DNA of 21,930 nucleotides, from positions 1-21,930 of the forward strand of contig LT642347.1 of assembly GCA_900128585.1 (NCBI GenBank), read 5' to 3'. The position numbers and the translations under genes are program-made. The stretch is from Stramenopiles sp. TOSAG23-3. Taxonomy: Eukaryota; Sar. The notes beneath the pieces are model-generated. The model had not been told where the DNA came from, did no database searches, and was given only the letters and a program-made list of their open reading frames with translations. Below, in pieces: positions 15,101 through 21,930 of this stretch. Within the stretch, counting starts at the first letter, position 1, and each line of letters starts with the position of its first letter.

Positions 15101-17678
15101 CTTCAGGAGGCGCTGATAAATAAAACAATATGTCCCTGCTGTCAGTTAGGTCTTGTTTGGACGGTATGACGGACACTGCATCTACAATGAAGGCTTCGCT
15201 TTTCCCTAGGATTACATCTGGGAACCTTCCGCTGATGACGCGGACCTGATACTTCCCTGGAAACTTTGGATACCCATGAAGAAATTTGTACTTTCCCTTC
15301 ACCCCTTCCATAGTTATTTTTGCAATCGGTTTTTTATGGTCAAAGTGCCCAAACAAATCGTTCACGGGCGCATCGATTGCATAAATTCCTGCCCAATCAG
15401 GAGGGTGATCATCATCCAGCAAATCTAACGAGATATCCCCTAACTGGTATTCAAACTCGAAAGGAATTTCTAAATGTTCGTCAATCGTGCACCGGGACGC
15501 ACTTTTGACTCGAACCGCTGGATGGGTAGCGTGGAACCGTTTTTTTTCCCCTATGCTCACAGCACTGCCTTTTAGCAAGTACCTCACTTCATATGTGCCT
15601 AACCCTGATGTTACGTCCTGAAAAGTTAATACTCCAGCATTTCCTTCGGGAACGTAGGCCTTTCCTACCATCTTCGGTTTCTCTTTGAACTCAATATTGT
15701 TTAACGTTGCATCACCAGGACCCAAGAAAAAAATACCAATGCAGTCAAGCACATCGTGCGGTTTTCCTGCCTGGTCCTTATGAGTGTAGACATACTCAAT
15801 CGGCACGGCGTTACCAATTATTATGTGCTGCGAACAAGTTAGTTTGATGTCTATATGAAAATCACCCCGCTTCGGGTACGAAGATATTTTATCGAGGGTA
15901 GTTCGAAAGACTCGCATTTGCCCTGGTGTCACCCCATTATTCTCCATATCTTGCAGCACAACTTTTGATGCCAACTTATAGTTGCCGTGTTCGAGGGCGC
16001 CCTTGACGACCGCGCGCGGGCTTTTCGTTTCATCCTCGTTTCCAACTTTATCAGTTTCCAGCAAGTGATCCGCACGAACTACTTTGGGGGAAACGATGCG
16101 TTTTCTCGACGGCTTATCCCCCCCGGACGAACCCAAAAATGCTTCCTCCTTCTTCATTGCAGACGCAAGGGCGCCTGCGGGAATAAAATGTACGGCAAAT
16201 TGGAGCTGAGAATCGTCAGGGGTCCAAATTTGTAGTAAAGGCAAAGACTCCGACTGCGCCGTGAGAGTGACCAACCATTCATAGTGTCCTAATTTGCTGT
16301 GTTCGGTCTTCGTTACATTTACGTCCAAAAGAGCATCAATGACCTCTCCAAAGGATGATATCGCCTCTTTCATTTTTTCCGCAGAGAGGTTCCACGCCAA
16401 GTATTGGGTCTTATATGCACCCATGTAGATGCTGAAATAGGATGCTCGTTCAAACTTTCTTGGAGTTCGCAACTGAATGGACTGCTGGCATACTACCCCA
16501 ACTACCCATTCGGGGTTTTCCAGAATCTCCTGGCCGCCCGACATACCCCCTTCGATTGCTGCTACTTCCTCTGACACATTCGTATTTGCCACTGGAGGCA
16601 ATGATGCAAGAGCTGAGCCATCTTTTGCAATTGGAGAATTTACGGGAGAGGGTGGGGGACCCTCGCTTTCGCCAGCTTGTTCCTTTGTTGCTCTGGGAAA
16701 ATTGAATGGGTCGTACCCAAGGTGTTGGCTGTGATACAGGCGTTGAAAATGCAAATCGGGAGTTTTTGACAATTCTATGTACTCGGCACCTTTTCTAATA
16801 AGCTTGTAGCAGTGCAGCAATTCATTTTTTGCTTCAACCGTGCCGGGGTTATCAATTCCACAAGCAGTATACCGAAGCACAAACACTTTTTGCAAAATCA
16901 TTTCAGCGTCACGATGGTCACTGAAACCTACATTTTTCTTCCTATTTTTTGATCTAATTTTTCTGTAGATTCTAAACTTTTTTGAGTCTTTTCTTTCCTT
17001 GTCTTCGTTCTCCTCAATGTCATCAAAGGTAGACTCTTTTTGCACAGGCCGATCCTCTAGGATATTGCTTAATATCTTTCCCAGATTCAGACTAGATTTT
17101 CTCCTCTTTAAGCGTCTGTCTGTAAAACTGTCAGACCGCATCCGATCTCTCCGTAAGCGCGGCGCGTACTTTTCAGCTTGGAAATGGTCCGTGCTAGCAG
17201 TAGTTTGGAGAGCTTCTGGCAGTTCTGCCGATAACGGTTTCAAAATATCTTTCAATTTTTTGAGGTCTCTCTGGACAGACTCTCTTTTCCTAATCAGTTC
17301 CGGTATGCTCTTGGATTTAACAGAGTCTATAAATTCAGGGTTATTAAGAACACTTTTTGGTATAAGTGATTTGATAACTTTCTTCGCCGGCTTCTTTCTT
17401 TTCGCAAGTTTCTTCTGGTACCGTTGTTCTTCAAAATCCCCGACTATCCAAGGTTTCCAGGAGCCATGCAATTTTTTATCTTCTGTGTCATTCTTCAAAG
17501 CCTCTGTTCCCAATACTTCAGGAATATCTAAGACCTTCCGCTTATGCCGCTTCTTCTTCGAAATAATGTTTTTCACAATCGCTCTGGTCGTTTGGCGAGG
17601 GACCACGTTTGCACGCCACTGGGCAACGTTAGGCGTCACCTCTGAGATCAGTGCTTTCCTGTCTTTGTATGACGCCAT
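12120..17678 (-). CDS. Giant STAND-type protein: tandem beta-sandwich, DUF4062-like, degenerate NACHT
   Basis: A 1852-residue protein counted from the ATG at 17678; the frame remains open to a TTG at 17717, just after an in-frame TAG. Residues 1-260 are very basic. Two similar units at about 607-712 and 718-833 look like Ig/SKICH-like beta-sandwiches, each with an IG-I-F/AG-I-Y strand and a G-T/K-Y-E/Q-V-R strand. Residues 848-997 resemble DUF4062 (ILFYLSAPPEGTELDRETF...LVHLCDERRVSFSVVD), which in NPHP3, TEP1 and NWD proteins precedes a NACHT NTPase. The P-loop position reads SQEHGGGATSII (1127-1138), lacking the GKS/T lysine. A Walker-B-like VVFILDGIDHLEE (1226-1238), a sensor-like VRVVMTT and a winged-helix-like GVSELEMMYAM follow. 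No WD or TPR repeats were seen at the C-terminus. Likely a scaffold or signalling protein, possibly ciliary by analogy to NPHP3; function unproven. Confidence 0.78.
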   Translation of the reverse strand: MASYKDRKALISEVTPNVAQWRANVVPRQTTRAIVKNIISKKKRHKRKVLDIPEVLGTEALKNDTEDKKLHGSWKPWIVGDFEEQRYQKKLAKRKKPAKKVIKSLIPKSVLNNPEFIDSVKSKSIPELIRKRESVQRDLKKLKDILKPLSAELPEALQTTASTDHFQAEKYAPRLRRDRMRSDSFTDRRLKRRKSSLNLGKILSNILEDRPVQKESTFDDIEENEDKERKDSKKFRIYRKIRSKNRKKNVGFSDHRDAEMILQKVFVLRYTACGIDNPGTVEAKNELLHCYKLIRKGAEYIELSKTPDLHFQRLYHSQHLGYDPFNFPRATKEQAGESEGPPPSPVNSPIAKDGSALASLPPVANTNVSEEVAAIEGGMSGGQEILENPEWVVGVVCQQSIQLRTPRKFERASYFSIYMGAYKTQYLAWNLSAEKMKEAISSFGEVIDALLDVNVTKTEHSKLGHYEWLVTLTAQSESLPLLQIWTPDDSQLQFAVHFIPAGALASAMKKEEAFLGSSGGDKPSRKRIVSPKVVRADHLLETDKVGNEDETKSPRAVVKGALEHGNYKLASKVVLQDMENNGVTPGQMRVFRTTLDKISSYPKRGDFHIDIKLTCSQHIIIGNAVPIEYVYTHKDQAGKPHDVLDCIGIFFLGPGDATLNNIEFKEKPKMVGKAYVPEGNAGVLTFQDVTSGLGTYEVRYLLKGSAVSIGEKKRFHATHPAVRVKSASRCTIDEHLEIPFEFEYQLGDISLDLLDDDHPPDWAGIYAIDAPVNDLFGHFDHKKPIAKITMEGVKGKYKFLHGYPKFPGKYQVRVISGRFPDVILGKSEAFIVDAVSVIPSKQDLTDSRDILFYLSAPPEGTELDRETFYNSIMPSLVHLCDERRVSFSVVDPHLISGFNLKPNQSISPHMVDTFIEQIVKCRPYGLYFLPLNYGEIPKMLSPSLIAEFPWLKHYDNKKPGSGLSLCEIELMVGLVVPQFQHDEIAANTVVCYQHIDYKPAFEPQSPHTSAAGTKLVLDGPASADAQFDLKERVTGTDAQFVKNYYQSKSLKVPLTRCFRKIINQQFSKKDIPSWLKLGRLNTTLYLKNSLKTYIDLFPDVVARISNYVFFNNAKDRLLYHKPMVLASQEHGGGATSIIAGWMQSILPRKTPFNSVLHFKKRGFGRITVITICFASTSTRSVYMGVRRALLELKRLYRFSEQIPVRKKDLLPLIFQWSSRLQIFGRVVFILDGIDHLEEISSLSLLTTLQQQEEENLRQHFGIVQEDSVASSKLFSESSRVSSSASSRHYGENVLDEELADKQLIDKIDHSKRRLNDVKMFLDFIRNYTLPPNVRVVMTTAKISDVFQLCSETWNITAIPRLTADDRVTLIRHYHELWNIKLDMPTGSDAPASEVARDSDSEVDGQQGLKIEETDEVEQTIDPDSYGSVRVVGNLVRNIIVHQNFDMASQIEQDAPDAGTKKPPASPTQREEKEALVVVDTLAAVEIMFKQHPCSRQVFALMVISPSGVSELEMMYAMVETNEYGPWLELQKILSPYYAEKILGFWCVPNRQVRDALRSKFSAHDLITARRTLLKIFRHPSYTASNREASIRPFLLKGMPLQRCIIHPPVFEVLVTDEHWPNLLQFIEHLKLPVVKFVRLIRRSIEKFYNIGYIGRHAKDDLVYVYQKAAKPTRRGGTLNVTVADYRRDVAKQLVGIIRLLCHRKQFRAAEAASKCAICLNMGVLQLEDIPKGNLVDLEACEKSCFFMAYTHCYNDINAHFHNATKRHKAEVHEKHMKKKEKSLMNVFQMLEEKNVKTKAAKGIILRNKTHRSQIRRVRMKRRSHSACRLLGSKLARFPARAEKSKEAQCPYI

Positions 17679-18919
17679 AAGTGCACTGAACAGGGCAGGA
17701 AGCACGGCACGATTCAACTACCAATCTTCGTGCGGGCGGTCAATCGTTTTTGATTTTGGTGGTGTCATCAGAATAACGCCTTTCGGTTCTGACTACCCAA
17801 CCAGTTCATTGCTCCTGTTTGAATTCTGTACACGCTGCGAACAAATAAAAAGAAATTATTATTATTTTTTATTTTTTATAATAATAAAATACTACATTCA
17901 TTTAATAATACACAGTAATAATAGGTCTAGTATAAATAATAATAAAAAAAGTAGAAGAAGAGAAGATGTGATTGGAAAGTCTCCTGGGTAATAATAATGC
18001 ATCTTATTGTACATTAAAACTGCATGGTATGTGGTAATTATTTCGATGGATGAGTTCGAGTATACTGTTAAATTAATTTTCTATATATCTGAATAGCAGG
18101 AAGGCGGTTAATTCGCATACACTCTGCAATAATAATACAATAAAAACAAATTGTTGAATTCAACCAACAACTCAAACTCAAACTCAAACTGGACTACTAA
18201 CCGCACCGGCATTTATTTTCAATTTGTTGTTAGACTCCTCGTATACGTAGTCGTCAATTGTCTCCACACTCTGTTCTGTCTCCTCGTAGATGAAGCCCAT
18301 TGTAATTGGAATCGTAATTTAAATAGCATTATTAGTCTATGATAGTCTAGTCTAGAAGAAGATAGAAAATGTGTGACATCACTTTCACTGTATAAAATGT
18401 ACACGCGTATATAATGTAACAGTTTCTATTTTAATATTTATATAAAAGAAGAAAAAAAAATATAATAAAAAACAATTTTAATGCAGCCTAATAATAAGCT
18501 AAGCAATGAGACTTCCGTGCAGACGATGCTATTGTCCACTGTGTAGAACGTTGGCGTTTTACATTTTTTATTTTTTCTTCCGTCCCTTTTCCTCTTTCTT
18601 CTGTTGTTGTTTGATGCTGGTACTGGTAGGCAAGTAGGCAATAATAACAGGACACTGCAACAACGACAATCACGTCAGGTCACATCATTATTTCCTGGTA
18701 TTAATATATTAATAAATACTTCTCACTACCGTAAAGATGACAACTTCTCGCACATATATCGCTACACTATTATAATTCGTCTTCTTTTTGCAATACTCCC
18801 TCCTCAAGGGTCGTTCCTAGACAGCATTTTACCACGAGGAAATTTGGGGTTTCAGGTAGAAAGGCGGTTAGGAACCTGGTGGCTTACGCAGATATTTTCG
18901 AAGGCAAAGACTTGAGAAT
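17679..18919. promoter_or_regulatory. Divergent promoter region between the giant gene and the RPxTA gene
   Basis: About 1.2 kb between two outward-facing genes. It contains AT-only microsatellite stretches (AATAAT-type at about 17864-17888 and 17936-17948), CTCAAA units at 18171-18190 and many short Y- or AAT-rich tracts. The last 140 bases before 18920 are richer in G and C and probably form the leader of the downstream gene. A 17-codon reading frame from the ATG at 17768 lies in frame with the giant gene but ends in TAG directly before it. No gene is supported. Confidence 0.5.
18171..18190. repeat. CTCAAA hexamer repeat
   Basis: Three CTCAAA units plus a partial fourth, inside the divergent spacer. 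A short perfect simple repeat with no coding support. Confidence 0.8.
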
Positions 18920-20476
18920 ATGTCCTCGGGAACTCCTCGGGCGTCTGTGGTTACACCTTCTCCAAGACGGCTTTCCTTTCGAGACGATGCTACCTCGTCA
19001 GGCAGAGGTTCAACCCCGACCCGGCCGAAGTCAGGATCAAGCTTAAGCCTTAAACGGAGCAGGAATAACCGTCCTATGACTGTGTCTCCTCGTAACGATA
19101 AGACTCGAACTCCAGCAAGGCCCCTCACCGCGTCCGTGGGGCCGCGGAGGAGCACACCGCGTTCGCGCAGACCCGCAACGGCAAGGATTATTCGGGGGAA
19201 ACCTTTCGGAGATGCTCTCAGTAAAGATGTAGAATACCACGGTTCTTTAACGGGAAGTCTGATATCACGGGGGGTTCGAGAACGACAGGATCACGGACGT
19301 GCCACCTCCAAGGCCCATCGCGAATACAGAAAGTACGCAAGAATAGGAAGCGATCTTGAACCATATGTGTACAGGGCGTCTGGAAGATTTTCTCCTCCAC
19401 CAGGACACAGGAACCCAAAAATTGCGCAGAATTCTGACACATTGCACCATCTTGCAAACAAGTACCACGATAGTAAAAAAGGCAAGGCCTTGGTAAGGCG
19501 GGCAAATACTGCTTCAGGCAGCCGTAAAAAAACAGGAGAAAAATCGAAGCGTTACGCTCGTCCAGGTATGAGGTCGATAAAGGACATGGTTGATATACTG
19601 CACGATTCCATCCATATGCACGGAGAAGATGCGGTGCCGGTGCTGGAGCAATTGACTTTTGCCAACCCTGATGCGCGGCGGGTGGCAATTGAAGCACTGA
19701 TCCCAGAGGAATTGAGCCGTACAGAGCTTACAAACGTAGAACACTGGATATCACACAATCAGAAACGAATCAGAATGATTAAAAACGCTCTGTTAGAGCA
19801 ACGAAGAGCTCGTCTGGCTCCAGACCTATCGTCCTCACCCCGTGCAATGACCCCGGGGCAGCACAGGAGGCGACCTCGAACCCGTGCATTCACTAAAGTT
19901 TGGGACGACAGAGAAAAAGAGAAAAGGCCGAAGACGGCAACGGAGAAAAGGTTATCGAAAATTCAGGTCCAAACCACGAGGCAGAGGGTAGAGCGACAGC
20001 GAAAACCATTAAGTGCCCGTGACATTTTTGAATGGCTGGAGAATAAAGATACACACCAGCCTCAAAATTACATGAATCATGATAAGCAGAGGACCAATTC
20101 ATGGCATATCCCCGGCAAAGAGACGGCACTCTACATCTCTGAAAAGGAGAGGCTACAGACAACCAACAAAACAGGAACTTCACTTAGCATGCGCCCAGTG
20201 TATAAATACATTCATCCGCAAGAGCTTGGCCATACAAACAATTTTACAAGGCTGCGAAATTATAGAAAATTCTCGAACGGTCTGCACGAGACAATGCGTA
20301 GAAAGCAAAATGAATACCACAAACCAAAGCATCCCCAGCCAAAATTTAAAAGAATGCAGGCAGGAGCCACGTACCGTCAGGGTCAAACGAGAAATTTAAC
20401 CGGTCATTTCATTAGAGAGACCGGCTCTGAACGGTACAAGAACATGCCCTCAGATAATATCGTGTACAAGCGATGA
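18920..20476 (+). CDS. Basic RPxTA-motif protein, possibly ciliary/microtubule-associated
   Basis: A 518-residue, strongly basic protein; the ATG at 18920 follows an in-frame TGA 6 bases upstream. No catalytic domain is recognised. The N-terminus is Ser/Pro/Arg-rich with recurring RP-x-T(A) motifs: RPMT (51), ARPLTAS (66), RRPATAR (83) and RPKTA (336), plus RKPLSA (361). Such motifs are common in flagellar and microtubule-lumen proteins, which is the basis for the suggested role. Residues 217-300 form a helical, conserved-looking segment (MRSIKDMVDILHDSIHM...EHWISHNQKRIRMIKNALLEQRR). The C-terminus (about 425-518) is Tyr/Asn/Arg-rich, with short repeating aromatic-basic motifs ending in NIVYKR. 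A nucleic-acid-binding role is the main alternative because of the charge. Expression may come from the shared spacer with the giant gene. Confidence 0.75.
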   Translation: MSSGTPRASVVTPSPRRLSFRDDATSSGRGSTPTRPKSGSSLSLKRSRNNRPMTVSPRNDKTRTPARPLTASVGPRRSTPRSRRPATARIIRGKPFGDALSKDVEYHGSLTGSLISRGVRERQDHGRATSKAHREYRKYARIGSDLEPYVYRASGRFSPPPGHRNPKIAQNSDTLHHLANKYHDSKKGKALVRRANTASGSRKKTGEKSKRYARPGMRSIKDMVDILHDSIHMHGEDAVPVLEQLTFANPDARRVAIEALIPEELSRTELTNVEHWISHNQKRIRMIKNALLEQRRARLAPDLSSSPRAMTPGQHRRRPRTRAFTKVWDDREKEKRPKTATEKRLSKIQVQTTRQRVERQRKPLSARDIFEWLENKDTHQPQNYMNHDKQRTNSWHIPGKETALYISEKERLQTTNKTGTSLSMRPVYKYIHPQELGHTNNFTRLRNYRKFSNGLHETMRRKQNEYHKPKHPQPKFKRMQAGATYRQGQTRNLTGHFIRETGSERYKNMPSDNIVYKR

Positions 20477-20867
20477 TGCGATCGATGATGATGATGACGA
20501 TGAGGGCAGGAGTTGGTCGACTAGGTAATTATTTTAAATAATATGTACATGGTATACGACTAATATATATTAGACTAAGTAAGCAAAGGCACAGCATCAC
20601 AGCAGGTCGTCTTTAATTTTTCAAATACTATTTTTTATGACTGACGACTATATAATAATATTTTATTTTATTATTTTTTATTTAAATATTATAATGTAAT
20701 AAAATGAATGATGATGAGGATGAATATGAGAGAAGAAAAATAGAAAATATATGCAATTAAAGCAATGTGTATAATTCTAATTGAAACGATTTACGAACCG
20801 AATTTGTAACAATAAATTATGCGTTAGAAACAAGGAGAAGTCGATTGTTTTTATTCTTCGTTTTATC
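20477..20867. other. Spacer between the convergent RPxTA and ankyrin genes
   Basis: Just after the stop come GAT repeats (about 20484-20500), then AT-rich sequence (TATAATAATATTTTATTTTATTATTTTTTATTT and similar, about 20650-20700). It should contain the 3' ends of both neighbouring transcripts. No gene or RNA is supported. Confidence 0.55.
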
Positions 20868-21425
20868 TTATAATTGCTTTATCTTTTCACTGTTCTTTAT
20901 TGTCAATGTTTCAGCAAATACAGTTGTTAAATTCGCATAGACGCGATCATGGTCCGCACCGCTCCACAACCTCTGCAGAAGCGTTGCTCGCAATCGGTGG
21001 GGACTCTGCGCTAGTTCTATGGGTATTCGCCCGTCGCGGGCAACGTACCGCTTGTCACCCCCCCTGCACTGTAGCAGGTGCAGCACAACGTCTCGTCGTC
21101 CACTTCGGGCAGCATAATGAATCGGACAAAAGCCATTTTCATTGCATTTTAGGGATTGCTCGGCCCCGTTTTCCATTAGCCATTCTACTACGTTATACGA
21201 CCCGAAATCTGCTGCTGCGTGGAGAGCTGCACGACCCAAAATTTCGTCGTTTGTATTTATCAACACCACGAGGTCTCCCCCAAGATTTGTGAAGTTATTC
21301 GCGATCCGCTCCAAGCCCGACAAATCGTTTTTCTCTGCGCAGTGCACAAATTCGTTGGTCCAATTAGGGAAACTCAGTACCGCATGTTCAGGCACCCCTC
21401 GAATATTGGTCCGTTGAATTTGCAT
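20868..21425 (-). CDS. Small ankyrin-repeat protein
   Basis: A 185-residue protein with three to four ankyrin repeats: a first at about 24-58 (EFVHCAEKNDLSGLERI), clear ones at 62-93 (GRAALHAAADFGSYNVVEWL) and 97-127 (GFCPIHYAARSGRRDVVLHLL), and a weaker last one near 130-155 (DGRIPIELAQ...LLQRL). Ankyrin stacks are protein-binding modules; no partner is apparent. The ATG at 21425 has an in-frame TAG 18 bases upstream. A protein-like open stretch in another frame overlaps and precedes this start, so the true N-terminus may come from a spliced upstream exon. Repeats beyond residue 60 are secure; the first 20 residues are not. Confidence 0.75.
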   Translation of the reverse strand: MQIQRTNIRGVPEHAVLSFPNWTNEFVHCAEKNDLSGLERIANNFTNLGGDLVVLINTNDEILGRAALHAAADFGSYNVVEWLMENGAEQSLKCNENGFCPIHYAARSGRRDVVLHLLQCRGGDKRYVARDGRIPIELAQSPHRLRATLLQRLWSGADHDRVYANLTTVFAETLTIKNSEKIKQL

Positions 21426-21930
21426 CGCTAAGCTGGTCCAATTCTAGCTCTTCGTTATACGTGAGTACCTGCGTCAATACGCTAACGCTCTTTGCTTCTT
21501 CAACGCGTTCAAAGTTTCTTAAGAAATTGATTCAATCGAGCATGTAAGTTATTAAAAATAAGGCGTTGAAAATGTAGTATTAATTATATGAGTGAGCGAA
21601 TATAAATATGTGGTGTGATTAGAGAAGAAAATAGAGGAACTTAATTTTTTGATGATGATGTCCGAAGAAGTCCGAAGAACAAAAAACGAGGATTCAATTT
21701 AATATTACCTACCAAAATATATTGTAAATACAAAACAATAAAATTAAGTACAAATTAAACAACACACTTTCTTGAATTTCAAACTTTCCAAATAGGAATT
21801 TAATATATATTCTAATATATAATATAAGTATAGTTTATTTCTTCTATAAAAATAATGAAGCATCAAAGAGCAAAGAGCAAAGAACGCGCCAATCTCAAAT
21901 CTTCTTCTTTTTGGTTCTTCCCGCCGCGGA
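21426..21930. other. AT-rich upstream region of the ankyrin gene to the window end
   Basis: Contains a possible extra coding stretch on the minus strand (21531-21388) described separately, two TCCGAAGAA units (21661-21680) after a GAT run, and AAAGAGC-like repeats near 21864-21884. The last bases (CCCGCCGCGGA) rise in G and C and may begin another gene beyond the window. Nothing else is supported. Confidence 0.5.
21661..21680. repeat. Short tandem repeat TCCGAAGAAN
   Basis: Two adjacent 10-base units, TCCGAAGAAG and TCCGAAGAAC, directly after a GATGATGATG run. Confidence 0.75.

Noticed and set aside
17679-17717. Giant protein beginning at 17717
   Set aside because: That codon is TTG, not ATG, and directly follows an in-frame TAG; the first ATG is at 17678.
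16999-17991. 330-residue plus-strand ORF
   Set aside because: It lies mostly antisense to the start of the giant gene, its sequence is the low-complexity mirror of the basic region there (Ser/Phe/Leu-rich), and it runs into AT-only spacer.
18604-18915. 103-residue plus-strand ORF in the divergent spacer
   Set aside because: It has no recognisable motif and sits in the promoter/leader of the RPxTA gene.
1-21930. Transposon, viral insertion, CRISPR array or defence island
   Set aside because: No terminal repeats, integrase/transposase/reverse-transcriptase motifs or spaced repeats were found; the STAND-like protein is the only defence-like element and fits a eukaryotic NPHP3/NWD-type family better.

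Overview
The window looks like nuclear DNA of a gene-dense, intron-poor unicellular eukaryote. Long open reading frames are separated by AT-rich spacers full of simple triplet repeats (TTC, GAT, AAT). The proteins are eukaryotic: tubby, a DUF4062/NACHT-like STAND protein, a Nop15/NIFK-type RRM protein, WD40 and ankyrin. One frame break is repaired exactly by a short GT..AG intron. There is no Shine-Dalgarno/operon organisation. Tubby, an NPHP3/NWD-like protein and a basic RPxTA-motif protein together suggest a flagellate or ciliated species. An interstitial TAACCC run fits a TTAGGG-type telomere lineage. A stramenopile-like protist (for example a thraustochytrid relative) would fit, but nothing here fixes the lineage.

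Layout: (1) 547-3704 +, large protein with a C-terminal WD40 propeller, two exons, preceded by a 48-bp tandem duplication. (2) 4099-6054 +, tubby-domain protein with an unusual acidic tail. (3) 7013-7756 +, uridine kinase, tail to tail with (4) 7824-9812 -, a HEN1-like methyltransferase domain behind an OTUD6-like coiled-coil N-terminus. (5) 10884-11924 +, nucleolar RRM protein of the Nop15/NIFK family, sharing a roughly 1-kb divergent promoter region with (4). (6) 12120-17678 -, a 1852-residue multidomain protein: basic N-terminus, two similar beta-sandwich units, DUF4062-like segment, NACHT-like region with a broken P-loop. (7) 18920-20476 +, very basic protein with RPxTA motifs. (8) 20868-21425 -, small ankyrin-repeat protein, possibly with an unresolved upstream exon.

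The genes do not form an obvious single pathway. Two themes recur: cilium/flagellum or membrane-signalling (tubby, STAND protein, RPxTA protein) and RNA/ribosome/nucleotide metabolism (HEN1-like, Nop15-like, uridine kinase). The most unusual items are proteins (4) and (6). Both keep a recognisable enzyme fold signature but have lost key residues, so each may be a pseudoenzyme in a new domain setting. No RNA genes, transposons, CRISPR arrays or viral genes were recognised.
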